A DNA stretch of 36,084 nucleotides from Clostridiaceae bacterium (lineage in GTDB: Bacteria > Bacillota > Clostridia > Clostridiales > Clostridiaceae), in contig JACMJL010000004.1 in the NCBI GenBank assembly GCA_014380625.1, positions 1 through 36,084 on the forward strand, in the 5' to 3' direction. The notes beneath the pieces were generated by a model. It had not been told where the DNA came from. It was given only the letters and a program-made list of their open reading frames with translations, and searched no databases. Numbering within the stretch: the first letter of the stretch is position 1; each line of letters opens with the position of its first letter. Positions 24,820-34,094 of the stretch are shown here, one piece after another. Made by a program: the position numbers and the translations under genes.

Positions 24820-26658
24820 TTAGTCCTCCCAATTCTTAACTTCACAAATTCTTATAATTACAGTAGTTCCACCTTCACTATTTCTAATGAATTTCAGTCC
24901 ATACTCTTCACCAAAGAATTGTTTTATTCTCAAGTTAACATTCCTCAATCCAAAGGATGAGGTTTGATTGCTATCGCTACTAAACAAACTATTCATTTTA
25001 TCAATATCTGGATTTAAACCATTATCTGATATAGAAATTTCGATAATTCCATTGCTTATTGAACCTAACAATACTATACGTCCGCCTACCTTTATCTTTT
25101 CTATGGCATGAATTATTGCATTTTCTACTATTGGTTGAAGAATAAGCTTAACCGTATAACATTCATATATTTCAGATGATATGTCAATTTTGTAATTTAG
25201 TTTATCTTGAAATCTAATTTCTTGTATTTTAAGATAACTTTCTACCTGTTTTATCTCATCTTCAAAGGAAATTACATTGCTCCCTTTATTTAAACTATAT
25301 CTAAAAAAATTAGATAAGCTTTTTACCATAGTACTAATATCCTCAGCCTTATACTTTAATGCAAGCCAGTTTATAGAGTCTAAAGTGTTATACAAAAAAT
25401 GAGGGTTGATTTGTGCCTGAAGGGCTTTTAATTCAGCATCCTTTACTTTTATTTCAGCCTTTTTTTGCTCTAAATCACTTGTATAAAGTTTTTCAATTAA
25501 TTTTTTTATTTCACTAACCATTCTTTTATATTCACTAATCAAGTATGCAAACTCATCATTTCTTTTATAAACAAGATTGATTTCAAAGTCGCCACTTTTA
25601 ACCTTTGACATTGATTTAACTAACTTTTTCACTGGTCCTGTAACATTCTCCGCCAATAAAAGTGCTGTAATTAATGATAAAATCATACATACAGCTATAA
25701 CTATATAAACAATTTTCTTAAAATCAATAAGCTCATCATTTAACTCTTTAATAGGAGAAAGTGCAACAATTCTCCATTTCAATGAAGGTATTTTTTTCAC
25801 TGATATTAGCATGTTTTCCCCATTAATTTTATCTATATAGGAATCATATTTCTCAGTGTTATTAAAGTTAAGTTTAGCAATATCCTGCATTTTTTTACCT
25901 ATTAATGTTGAATCATTACTCAAAACAATGGTATTACTCTCATCTATTACTAGATTTGAACTCCCAGGTGAGGCTTTAAAGTCCTTCAATATGTCAGTAA
26001 AATACTTTGCTTCAATATCTATAGTAAGTACGGCTGCTAACATTTGTTGAATATTTTTTATAGTATACATTCTTCTTACAACTTTAATTGTATCAACTAC
26101 CTTATATCCTATTTGGGATTTATTATTTCCAATTATTAAAACTGCTCCATCAGTATGATCTTTATACCATTTCTCATTTTCAATTTTACTGACACTAAGT
26201 ACTTTATCAGTAAAATTAAATTCATTATATTCAGGTCTATTAATTACGTAGATTCTAGGAAAAATTGTAGTACTTGTCATATAAGACATATTAGAAAGAT
26301 AATAACTGTCTAATTGTTGATCCAAAGTCGCCATTTCATCCACAATTGCTGCGCTATTATTAATATTTGTACGCTCTAATACATCTATCACTTTAGAATT
26401 AAGGGCAATTAATGTAGAAATATCTCCCACGGATGCAAACTTTTGAACTATAATATTCTCTGTAGTCATAAGATTTTTTTTAATAGAAGAATCAATTTTT
26501 GCGGTTATTATATTGGTTGATTTAATATAAATTGTTGTAGCTATTATTATAGTAGGAATTAAAACTGATAAAATAAAGTAGACAATTAACCTGGTTTTAA
26601 TAGAAACTTTAAAGATATATTTATACAAAAATTTGTTTTTTACAAATTTAATCCACAT
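24820..26658 (-). CDS. Sensor histidine kinase, YesM-like
   Basis: 612 residues. An N-terminal helix (about residues 24-45) and a second one (YIVIAVCMILSLITALLLA) bracket an extracellular sensor domain of about 270 residues of the dCache type. A HAMP linker follows (VKKLVKSMSKVKSGDFEI), then the LytS/YesM-type phospho-acceptor INPHFLYNTLDSINWL with H420, the N-box ENAIIHAI near 512 and the SDNGL and SFGLRNVNLRI ATP-lid motifs. It senses an extracellular carbohydrate or a binding protein and signals to the regulator beside it. Start ATG at 26658 follows GGAGGG; an ATG 33 bases upstream has no ribosome site. Confidence 0.9.
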   Translation of the reverse strand: MWIKFVKNKFLYKYIFKVSIKTRLIVYFILSVLIPTIIIATTIYIKSTNIITAKIDSSIKKNLMTTENIIVQKFASVGDISTLIALNSKVIDVLERTNINNSAAIVDEMATLDQQLDSYYLSNMSYMTSTTIFPRIYVINRPEYNEFNFTDKVLSVSKIENEKWYKDHTDGAVLIIGNNKSQIGYKVVDTIKVVRRMYTIKNIQQMLAAVLTIDIEAKYFTDILKDFKASPGSSNLVIDESNTIVLSNDSTLIGKKMQDIAKLNFNNTEKYDSYIDKINGENMLISVKKIPSLKWRIVALSPIKELNDELIDFKKIVYIVIAVCMILSLITALLLAENVTGPVKKLVKSMSKVKSGDFEINLVYKRNDEFAYLISEYKRMVSEIKKLIEKLYTSDLEQKKAEIKVKDAELKALQAQINPHFLYNTLDSINWLALKYKAEDISTMVKSLSNFFRYSLNKGSNVISFEDEIKQVESYLKIQEIRFQDKLNYKIDISSEIYECYTVKLILQPIVENAIIHAIEKIKVGGRIVLLGSISNGIIEISISDNGLNPDIDKMNSLFSSDSNQTSSFGLRNVNLRIKQFFGEEYGLKFIRNSEGGTTVIIRICEVKNWED

Positions 26659-26709
26659 ATATTTTCTTCCCTCCAAACTATAATAATCCAAATAAATTCA
26701 TAACAATTA

Positions 26710-28698
26710 TTAAATATAAAAACTATTTATATTACCATTTCTCTCTTCTATAGTAACACATATTTCATCAGTATTTATATCAAAAGCTACACTATCAATA
26801 AAGCCTTCATTTTCTTTGCATACCTCAAATACATTTACAAATATAGCTTCTAATCCCATAACTCGATTTATAATATAGGAAATTTTTTTTGTTGATGGAT
26901 TATCTGGAGCCTTTCCGTAAAACACATTACTACCTTTACAATAACTGTATAAATTAAATTCTATGTCTTCTATAATAAAGGTAGATTTTACTGTATCTAG
27001 CGGTTTTTGAACCTTTATATTTTCAATATACTTAAAAGGAGCTTTTTCACTAAAAAGGCCCTCATATTTACAAAGCTTAAAGCTATCCTTTAGCTCTCCT
27101 GCCACATGAAACACCCAATCAATGGTTTTATTTTTAACTCCTGAAACTCTAAAGACTTCTATAAAATAATTATCGCACCACTTTATAGTTCTCCTCATTG
27201 TAACTCCTTCATAGCTTTTTGTATTCCATTGAACTCTAGTATAGGAATCTAGAGGTTCATAAGTGTTATCCCAGCTTGTTTTTGCATCAATTAGTATAGA
27301 ATTATCCTCTACCTCATATTTTAATATCTTAGTAGTAGCTGGTGCATGGTTATCTTCATTAATAATTACAGTATTATGACTTCCAGTGTTCTTATAGTAA
27401 TCATAATGAAGGATAGCCCCATAACCAGTAGTCCCAAGATCTGGACTAATTCTTTTTCCATAGGCTAAAAAGGAGATTCCTAATCGGTCATAATGATCAT
27501 GTTCACCTCCATAGGGAGCATGTTTAAATAGCAAATATTTATCCATAGTTCCCCTTAGTACCGTGATACCAGAACCCTGCTCATTATGATAGTTACCCAA
27601 GGTTATTTCTTCCATAGGAGGAAGTTCTTCTACTCCATATAGAAAGGCTTCTATATTATTATTTCTATTATTATCTTTATAGCATTTATTTAAATACCAA
27701 CCAAACTCTTTATCACCATATAATCTATAAGCAAATTCATAGTGATATTCCATATGAGCTATACCATTTGCATAGAAGCCGTCATTTAAACTTGGAAAAG
27801 TTAAATCCGGTTCCATTAACTTAAAAGGAAATTTTAGCATTTCTCTATAATTAGGTAACTTTAGCAATCCCAAATTTGTGTTACACGCAAACTTTTCAAA
27901 GGTAAAGAAACCGTACAAAGCAAAACCATGATAACTTATAGATCCTTCAAACCAAAACCCATCCTTAAGCACTGCATTCTGTAACTGATACTTTAAACCA
28001 TATTTTTCATCTACCGCAAAACTAATTAAATCTTTACGCTTAAGTAAAATACCTATTATTCCTATTGCCGCAGCTATGATAACTTCATGATTGTGTATCT
28101 GATTTGACCTATGTTCTTTTAAAAACTCAGCACAACATTTAAACAAACTTTTTTCGATAAAAACTGTGACGTCTAGACTAAGTGCATCTTTTATTAAATC
28201 ATATCCGTAGGCTAATTCTGTTATCCAAAGTGCATCACAAATTGTCTGTGAATTTGCCTTTCCTGGACCATTGTAAGGGATATTTCCATGAACTTCATAA
28301 GTAGGATAATTTCTTGCATACTCAACAAGTATTTCTTCTGCTAGTTTTAAGTATTTATCATCATTAGTAAAAATATATAAAAGTCCAAAGTAATGACATC
28401 CCTTAGCATTCAAATCATTTAGGATCCTCCACCAGGCACCTGTGTAAGGCTCACCTATTAATATTTCGCCATCCACAGGACAAAGATGTTGCTCACAATT
28501 ATTAATATTAAAGTTTAAACTTACTGAATGTTTTGGACAATAATAATAATGAGCCCAGGTTGCCATAGCTTCTTTAGGAATTTTAATCCCACTTTTAACT
28601 AACTCATTAACTTTCTCTTTTAAATAGCTAAGGATAGCATCATTCTTTTTAAGTCTATTTTTAAAATTTTGTATTTCTTCTTCATTAAACTGTATCAC
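26710..28698 (-). CDS. Heparinase II/III-type polysaccharide lyase
   Basis: 662 residues without signal peptide, so a cytoplasmic oligosaccharide lyase is likely. An alpha-toroid N-terminal half contains CPVDGEILIGEPYTGAWWRI, NYPTYEVHGNIPYNGPGKAN and RSNQIHNHEVIIAAA with FEGSISYHGFALYGF (the conserved N-H and Tyr region). The heparinase II/III C-terminal beta-sandwich has FKHAPYGGEHDHYDRLGISF and NTGSHNTVIINE, the usual catalytic and metal neighbourhood. Uronate-containing substrates are expected; the exact family (PL12, PL15, PL17, PL21, PL37) cannot be fixed by eye. It starts at GTG 28698 with a weak GGAG 11 bases upstream, right after the permease genes. Confidence 0.8.
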   Translation of the reverse strand: MIQFNEEEIQNFKNRLKKNDAILSYLKEKVNELVKSGIKIPKEAMATWAHYYYCPKHSVSLNFNINNCEQHLCPVDGEILIGEPYTGAWWRILNDLNAKGCHYFGLLYIFTNDDKYLKLAEEILVEYARNYPTYEVHGNIPYNGPGKANSQTICDALWITELAYGYDLIKDALSLDVTVFIEKSLFKCCAEFLKEHRSNQIHNHEVIIAAAIGIIGILLKRKDLISFAVDEKYGLKYQLQNAVLKDGFWFEGSISYHGFALYGFFTFEKFACNTNLGLLKLPNYREMLKFPFKLMEPDLTFPSLNDGFYANGIAHMEYHYEFAYRLYGDKEFGWYLNKCYKDNNRNNNIEAFLYGVEELPPMEEITLGNYHNEQGSGITVLRGTMDKYLLFKHAPYGGEHDHYDRLGISFLAYGKRISPDLGTTGYGAILHYDYYKNTGSHNTVIINEDNHAPATTKILKYEVEDNSILIDAKTSWDNTYEPLDSYTRVQWNTKSYEGVTMRRTIKWCDNYFIEVFRVSGVKNKTIDWVFHVAGELKDSFKLCKYEGLFSEKAPFKYIENIKVQKPLDTVKSTFIIEDIEFNLYSYCKGSNVFYGKAPDNPSTKKISYIINRVMGLEAIFVNVFEVCKENEGFIDSVAFDINTDEICVTIEERNGNINSFYI

Positions 28699-28728
28699 TT
28701 AAGAAACATCTCCATTTTTAAATAATTT

Positions 28729-29577
28729 TTAGCCTTTTACTGCACCAGTTGTAAGTCCTGAAATGAAATATCTATTTAAAAATAAATATACTATAAGCAT
28801 TGGTATAATTGCTATTGCAGCTCCAGCTATCATTAGATTATAAGAGGAAGCAGCTTCTCCTGTATTTCTTAAGTTAACAACTCCAACAATAAGTGGTTGC
28901 TGAAGAGGTTTAGTTAAGGTGAAAACCATTGGTAACATGTAATCATTCCAAGCGGCTCTAAAAGTCAACAGTCCAATAGTTGCAATAAGAGGTTTTAAAA
29001 GTGGAAATATTATACTCCAGTATATTCTTATAAAGCCACAGCCATCTATTTTTGCTGCTTCATCTATCTCTATAGGAATAGATTCTAAGTATCCCATACC
29101 AATAAAAATATTAGTTACACTTATTCCAAAAACTCTAATAATAATTACACCTAAAAGAGATCTAGGTATCCCAATCATCTTTGCCATCTGAAGTTGTGGG
29201 TAAAGAGCTGAGGACCCAAGTGCTACAAACATTGTAGAAATCATAAGTGCGAATATAAGCTTTTTACCAACAAATTTCCCTCTTGAAAACACATAGGCTA
29301 GTATTGTAGAAGTAATTATGTTTCCTATTACTATAAAGAAGGTCATATAAATACTATTAAAAGTAAACATTTTAAAATTAGCTAATCTCCAAGCTTCAGT
29401 ATAATTTGAAAGTAGAAACTTTTTAGGAAATAAACTTGCTCCTGACACCAATATTTCTTCATTGCTTTTAAATGAAGCTAATATTATGTATAATATTGGA
29501 AAAATTATAATTATTAATGTAAGAGTTAAAAATATTAATTTTAAAACCCTAGTTAAATAACTTAAATTTGTTTTCAT
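28729..29577 (-). CDS. CUT1 sugar ABC transporter permease, MalG/LplC type
   Basis: 282 residues with six hydrophobic helices. The EAA loop that contacts the ATPase reads EIDEAAKIDGCGFIRIYWSI then FPLLKP. The opening ILASFKSNEEIL and closing NRYFISGLTTGAVKG are typical of the LplC/YtcP/MalG branch. AGGAGG lies before the ATG at 29577, 15 bases after the partner permease. It carries oligosaccharides together with that partner and the binding protein; no ATPase gene is here, so a shared MsmX-like ATPase is expected. Confidence 0.95.
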   Translation of the reverse strand: MKTNLSYLTRVLKLIFLTLTLIIIIFPILYIILASFKSNEEILVSGASLFPKKFLLSNYTEAWRLANFKMFTFNSIYMTFFIVIGNIITSTILAYVFSRGKFVGKKLIFALMISTMFVALGSSALYPQLQMAKMIGIPRSLLGVIIIRVFGISVTNIFIGMGYLESIPIEIDEAAKIDGCGFIRIYWSIIFPLLKPLIATIGLLTFRAAWNDYMLPMVFTLTKPLQQPLIVGVVNLRNTGEAASSYNLMIAGAAIAIIPMLIVYLFLNRYFISGLTTGAVKG

Positions 29578-29592
29578 ATACTTGTCCTCCTA

Positions 29593-30528
29593 TTAATATA
29601 TCTTTTTCATTTTTTTAGACAAATTTAGATATAGCAATGTTATTATTCCAACTATAATGGCAGTAATCACTGACATAGCTGATGCATAACCAAACTGTGC
29701 CGCACCTGCCCCTGGATTATCAGTATTAAAGAAAAATTTATACATATAGGTCATAACAACCTCGGTCTTACCACCTGGCATTCCATTTGTAAGAACTAGT
29801 ACAAGATCTGTCATTTTCATTCCATCTATGATGGCAAGCATTAACACTATCTGAAGTATAGGTCCTAACATGGGTATGGTGATTTTTGTAAACTTTTGTA
29901 TAGCATTTGCTCCGTCAATGTCTGCACATTCATATAATTCTTGTGGTATGCTTTGTGATCCCATAAGGAAATATACCATAGTTATACCAACCCCAGACCA
30001 CACAGCAGCCATGGTAATTACAGATAGTGAATGCCATTTTTCTGCAAACCAGTCTATAGGTACATTAATAATTCCTAAATTAATCATCATATTATTAATA
30101 ATTCCACCATAGGAACTAAAGATAATTGAAAATATTATGCCTATAATTGCAGTACTTATTATTGTAGGCATAAAGTATGCTGTTCTAAAGAAAGAATTTA
30201 AACGACTTTTAGAATTAATAAATACTGCCAGCATTAATCCTAAGGGAACTTGAATAACTACTAAGGACAAGGTAAGCATTAATGAATTCCCTATTGACTG
30301 CCAATAATTCGGGTCCCTTGTAAAAACTCTAATAAAGTTATAAACGCCAACAAATACAGGCTTAGAAAAACCATCATAATTAAATAATGAGTATCTGAGT
30401 ATCCAAAATATAGGATACAGTGTAAACAAAATGAATCCAATTAACATTGGTGCAATCATAATGTACACAGGCACCGTATCATCTTTAAATATTTTTTTAC
30501 GTTTTTTTATAGGTGTTTTTAATTCCAT
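29593..30528 (-). CDS. CUT1 sugar ABC transporter permease, MalF/LplB type
   Basis: 311 residues, six helices, with the N-terminal IMIAPMLIGFILFTLYPIFW and the EAA loop QELYECADIDGANAIQKFTK then ITIPMLGP. LplB/MalF-type members of this length carry no large periplasmic insert. The ATG at 30528 has AAGGAGG 8 bases upstream. It is the first permease gene after the binding protein, separated from it by a strong hairpin, and is followed by the MalG-type gene. Confidence 0.95.
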   Translation of the reverse strand: MELKTPIKKRKKIFKDDTVPVYIMIAPMLIGFILFTLYPIFWILRYSLFNYDGFSKPVFVGVYNFIRVFTRDPNYWQSIGNSLMLTLSLVVIQVPLGLMLAVFINSKSRLNSFFRTAYFMPTIISTAIIGIIFSIIFSSYGGIINNMMINLGIINVPIDWFAEKWHSLSVITMAAVWSGVGITMVYFLMGSQSIPQELYECADIDGANAIQKFTKITIPMLGPILQIVLMLAIIDGMKMTDLVLVLTNGMPGGKTEVVMTYMYKFFFNTDNPGAGAAQFGYASAMSVITAIIVGIITLLYLNLSKKMKKIY

Positions 30529-30550
30529 ATAAATAACCTCCTTATTATGT

Positions 30551-30582
30551 GTAATGCCAAGTCAGCTTTGACTTGGCATTAC
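30551..30582. other. Perfect 13-bp hairpin between binding-protein and permease genes
   Basis: GTAATGCCAAGTC (30551-30563) and GACTTGGCATTAC (30570-30582) flank a 6-base loop. There is no U-run on the minus strand, so it would protect or process the mRNA after the binding-protein gene rather than terminate all of it. This is the usual way of giving the binding protein more mRNA than the permeases. Confidence 0.7.
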
Positions 30583-30599
30583 TTATTTTATTAAACTAA

Positions 30600-31970
30600 T
30601 TATTTTGCCTTATTATCTAAACTCTTAGCGGTATATCCTGATACAATTAAGCCATTTGCTTTAGCTTTATCAAAGGCCGCATTAGATCTCTTATCAAGAT
30701 CTGCTAATCCATCTTTTGCAGACACACTGCCTAAAATTATTTTGATTATTGATTGTTGTGCACTATCACCTTCAAGAACTATATCATTACTAGGTGCTGG
30801 AGGATAGTTGAAACCCTTTGAAACATCTGAAATCTCTGCCCAATTTTTTATTGTTGGAGCTGGAGAATTTTTAATTATACTTGCTTTTATAGGTATATTC
30901 TTTCCAGATGTATATAAAGTAGTTGAAGCTGCATCTGAATGCCAAAGCTTAAATACTTCAAAAGCTTTTGCTGGATGTTACTTTGCTTTAGTACCTACGC
31001 TAAAGGATGGTTCTAGCTTCATGATATATTTATAAGCATTAGCTTCATCCATTACAGGTCTACAAAAACCCCAGTCCATCTTTGCAGGGAATTGAGTTGT
31101 TAAAACTCCAACATCCCAACTTCCAGAAAGTTTAAAGCCTATATTACCTTGAGCAAACTGTGCTCTTGCACCATCATTATTTAAACCTTCAACCCCTGGA
31201 AACCAGCATCCATCTTTTTTTAAGTCAGATACAATTTGTAAAAACGGAGCAAAAGAAGAATAATCATACTTAGCAGTTACTGGATCCCACTCATTATGTC
31301 CAGTTCCAGTAATACCTTGCCATAAGCCATTCCAGGCAACATATCCTGTACTTTTAAGCCCTTCAATATATCCAAATTCCTTGCCAGCACCATTCTTTGT
31401 AATAGTTCTAGCCATATCACTTAACTCTGCCCATGTTTTAGGTGGGTTATTAAATCCATTCTTTTTTAATAAGTCCTTATTATACGCTACAGCACAAGTA
31501 GTTGCGATATAAGGAACTGAGTAAACCTTTCCATTAAATATAGATACATTATTTAAGAGAAGTCCTGAATCCTTATAACTTTTTAACCAATCGTTTGCTC
31601 CTGGCAAGTCCTCTAAAGGAATAGCTGCTCCTGATTTTACATAAGAAGAGTCTATATTCTTATATATATCCGGGCCTTCACCTGCTGATATTGCTATCTT
31701 AAGAACATTATTATAGTCCCCACCGTATATCTTATAGTCTATGTTTATTCCTTTGGTTTTGCCTTCTCCTTTGTTATAATCAGCAACCATTTTTTCATCT
31801 TGATCCTTTTGTGAAGCATTGTTACTCCAAACAGTTATGGTCTCCATTTTAACTGCATCTTTTGTTTCTGTTGTACTAGAAGAAGATGTTTGACCACAAC
31901 CAGCAAATAAACTTACAGACATTACAACACTACCAGCCAAGCTCAATACTTTGATTAAATTTTTGTTCAT
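30600..31970 (-). pseudogene. Extracellular sugar-binding lipoprotein of the ABC importer, with in-frame TAA
   Basis: A lipoprotein signal with SLFAGC (C25) opens the protein, followed by ITVWSNNASQKDQ and YNKGEGKTKGINIDYKI typical of CUT1 binding proteins. At 30980-30978 the codon 331 is TAA (context AKxHPAKAFEVF). The same frame then continues with FKLWHSDAASTTLY and NWAEISDVSKGFNYPPAP to a normal end, 456 codons in all, the usual length. So one nonsense codon separates 330 from 125 good residues. Either a point mutation, a read error or readthrough. The start ATG has AAGGGGG upstream. Without its last quarter the protein probably cannot fold to bind sugar. Confidence 0.85.
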
Positions 31971-32009
31971 ACTATTTTCCCCCTTAGATTTTATTAACTT
32001 GTTGACCTC

Positions 32010-32062
32010 ATTATATTATCAATTCAAATTTAGTAACATGGAAAAATCCATACTTACATGTA
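32010..32062 (-). promoter_or_regulatory. Promoter and activator box of the sugar-binding operon (copy 2)
   Basis: On the minus strand ACATGTAA, two bases, ATGGATTTTTCCATGTTA, 18 bases, TATAAT (32015-32010), the same spacing as copy 1 at 20021-20073. The spacer sequences differ, so the box is conserved for function rather than by recent duplication. Confidence 0.7.
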
Positions 32063-32089
32063 ATAATCTATAGACTTTTTTTTATTCAT

Positions 32090-32129
32090 AAAAACAAAAC
32101 AGAGTTCACAAAATTTAGTGATACTCTGT
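32090..32129 (-). terminator. Rho-independent terminator of the esterase gene
   Basis: On the minus strand ACAGAGT pairs with ACTCTGT (with bulged inner pairs ATCAC/GTGA), followed by TTTTGTTTTT. It lies between the esterase stop and the binding-protein promoter. Confidence 0.75.
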
Positions 32130-32167
32130 CTATCATTTAATATTAAATAATGACTTCTACTTGTACT

Positions 32168-32989
32168 TTATTTAAACCAATCTATACACATTTTAAACCA
32201 TTTTGCCACATAAGGATTTATCAATTCAGCATTATTTCCTGTTCTTTCATCACATAAGGACAATCCGTGCACTCCTTTAGGGAAAATATGCATTTCAAAA
32301 GGAATATTATGTTTTCTCAGACCTCGTGCAAATAAGAGAGAATTTTCAACTGGCACTGAACAATCATCAAAAGTATGCCAGATAAAGGTAGGTGGGGTAT
32401 CCTTGTTTATATGATTCTCTAGGGACATACTTTCGTATATTTCCTCTTCTTGATTATGACCTAAAAGGTTATAAAAAGATTCTCTATGAGCAATTTCCTC
32501 CAAGCAGCTTATTACAGGGTAACAGAGAATAAGTGCATTGGGCTTATTCATACCTTCCTCAATTCCTAAACTTTCTTGAATATATTTTTCTCTCCAAAAC
32601 ACGCCTAAACTTGCTGCAAGATGTCCACCTGCTGAAAAACCGCATAGGGCTATTTTGTTTGTGTCTATATTCCACTTTTCTGCATTTTCTCTTATTAAAC
32701 ACATTGCTCTTGAGACATCTAAAATTGGCTGTGGATGTTTTACAGCTGGTGCTACTTCATAATTTAATACGAAAGCATTAACACCCTCAGCTAAAAATGC
32801 TAATGCAACAGGCTCTGATTCACGTTCTGACACAAAACCATAGCCACCTCCAGGACAAATTAACACAGCCTTATTTTTTCTTAAAAGAGAAACTTGCTCT
32901 GAGTTATCTAAAATATATGCAGTAAGCTTTGCTTCGCCTTTAATATCCCCCTTAAAGCCTTCCCAGATATTGATTATTCTATATTCCAT
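32168..32989 (-). CDS. Alpha/beta-hydrolase, acetyl-xylan-esterase-like carbohydrate esterase
   Basis: 273 residues without signal peptide. The oxyanion motif reads CPGGGYGFVSERE (residues 45-57), the nucleophile GFSAGG has S119, the acid lies in WHTFDDCSVP and the His in FPKGVHGLSL. This is the pattern of small cytoplasmic esterases that remove acetyl groups from imported oligosaccharides. Pectic sugars are often acetylated, so a role in the adjacent locus is plausible (inference). It has its own terminator, so it is not part of the main operon transcript. The ATG at 32989 follows GAAGGAAGG. Confidence 0.8.
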   Translation of the reverse strand: MEYRIINIWEGFKGDIKGEAKLTAYILDNSEQVSLLRKNKAVLICPGGGYGFVSERESEPVALAFLAEGVNAFVLNYEVAPAVKHPQPILDVSRAMCLIRENAEKWNIDTNKIALCGFSAGGHLAASLGVFWREKYIQESLGIEEGMNKPNALILCYPVISCLEEIAHRESFYNLLGHNQEEEIYESMSLENHINKDTPPTFIWHTFDDCSVPVENSLLFARGLRKHNIPFEMHIFPKGVHGLSLCDERTGNNAELINPYVAKWFKMCIDWFK

Positions 32990-33120
32990 AAACTAGCCTT
33001 CCTTCATAAGTTATACGCATATATTCTATCATAAAATATATGTGGTGTAACCCATAAAACTTTTAATAATATTGTTAATGCTATGAATTTGTTACCCTCT
33101 CATTTTTATTTTCGTCCACT

Positions 33121-33978
33121 TTACTTTTTAATAGGAATCCAAATCTCACACCTGTAATTAGCAGAGTATATATCCCCTTCAGGATAAACCTCAAGTTCTG
33201 GTGCACAATCATGCTGGTATCCAGTGGCAGGCATCCACTCAGAAAATATTCGTCGTGTTACATCATGTATAGCTTCAGGCAACGGGCCTATAGATTCAAA
33301 TACAGCCCAGGTTGCTGCAGGTATAGTTGCAGAAACATATCCTTTTGGAAGGGTGTCTTTAATTTTCTCCACTCCAATCATATAAGTAAAAAATCCTTCG
33401 CTAAAATTTTGAAGATCCATACTTACACCTAAGACACCAAGTTTGCCTGCCTTTGACGTAATCCACTTATAGGAACCATCCTCCATGCAATCATTCCAGA
33501 ATTGAGGTACCTCTTTGAAGTTTTCCCCATCTACAGCCCTTATTCTTTTTTGTTTACCTATTACTGTAAAACTTCCTTTATTAATAATCTTATAATTCAT
33601 GTCTTTATCTCCTTTTATTGAAATATGAAAGGATAGTTTGGGATATGCCTTGAGAGATGAACCTGGCTCCCGTGATGCGCTAGGGCTTATTCCATGCATT
33701 TTTCCAAAAGCCTTTGTGAATGCTTCTGGTGTTTCATAACCATACTTATAAGCTACATCAATGACTTTTCCACCAGAAATAATATCCTGTGCTGCCAGTG
33801 TAAGCCTTCTTCTTCGGACGTATTCTGCTATTGTAACACCTGTTATCATATGGTACATACGCTGAAAGTGAAAGGTGGACGACAAGGCAATCTTTGCAAC
33901 TTTCTCTATATCAAGTTTTTCAGTAATGTTAGCCTCTAGATATTCTACTGCATTGTTCATTGATTCAAGCCATTCCAT
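33121..33978 (-). CDS. AraC family regulator with GyrI-like effector domain
   Basis: 285 residues. Two AraC helix-turn-helix units lie within the first about 105 residues (IEKVAKIALSSTFHFQRMYH and KVIDVAYKYGYETPEAFTKA, with the YVRRRRLTLAAQDI linker). A GyrI-like domain of about 150 residues follows, with KGSFTVIGKQKRIRA, VPQFWNDCM, LGVLGVSMD and ELEVYPEGD. Proteins of this layout (SAV1443/Rob-like) respond to hydrophobic drugs or metabolites. The start at 33978 is chosen because AAGAGGT lies just before it; an ATG 18 bases upstream contains the ribosome site. It is a single gene. Confidence 0.9.
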   Translation of the reverse strand: MEWLESMNNAVEYLEANITEKLDIEKVAKIALSSTFHFQRMYHMITGVTIAEYVRRRRLTLAAQDIISGGKVIDVAYKYGYETPEAFTKAFGKMHGISPSASREPGSSLKAYPKLSFHISIKGDKDMNYKIINKGSFTVIGKQKRIRAVDGENFKEVPQFWNDCMEDGSYKWITSKAGKLGVLGVSMDLQNFSEGFFTYMIGVEKIKDTLPKGYVSATIPAATWAVFESIGPLPEAIHDVTRRIFSEWMPATGYQHDCAPELEVYPEGDIYSANYRCEIWIPIKK

Positions 33979-34094
33979 AAATCTACCTCTTTCCATTTCT
34001 ATATTAAATGTTTTCTAGTTATTTGTCCTATCTTTAAATGCTGCCTAATGACAGGTTTGAATAATTACACTCCTTATGTCTAGTTTACTAAAAA

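Noticed and set aside
32990..33070. A third copy of the ATGGATTTTTCCATG box before the esterase gene
   Set aside because: The region has only loosely similar sequence and no palindrome, so the esterase is not placed in that regulon.
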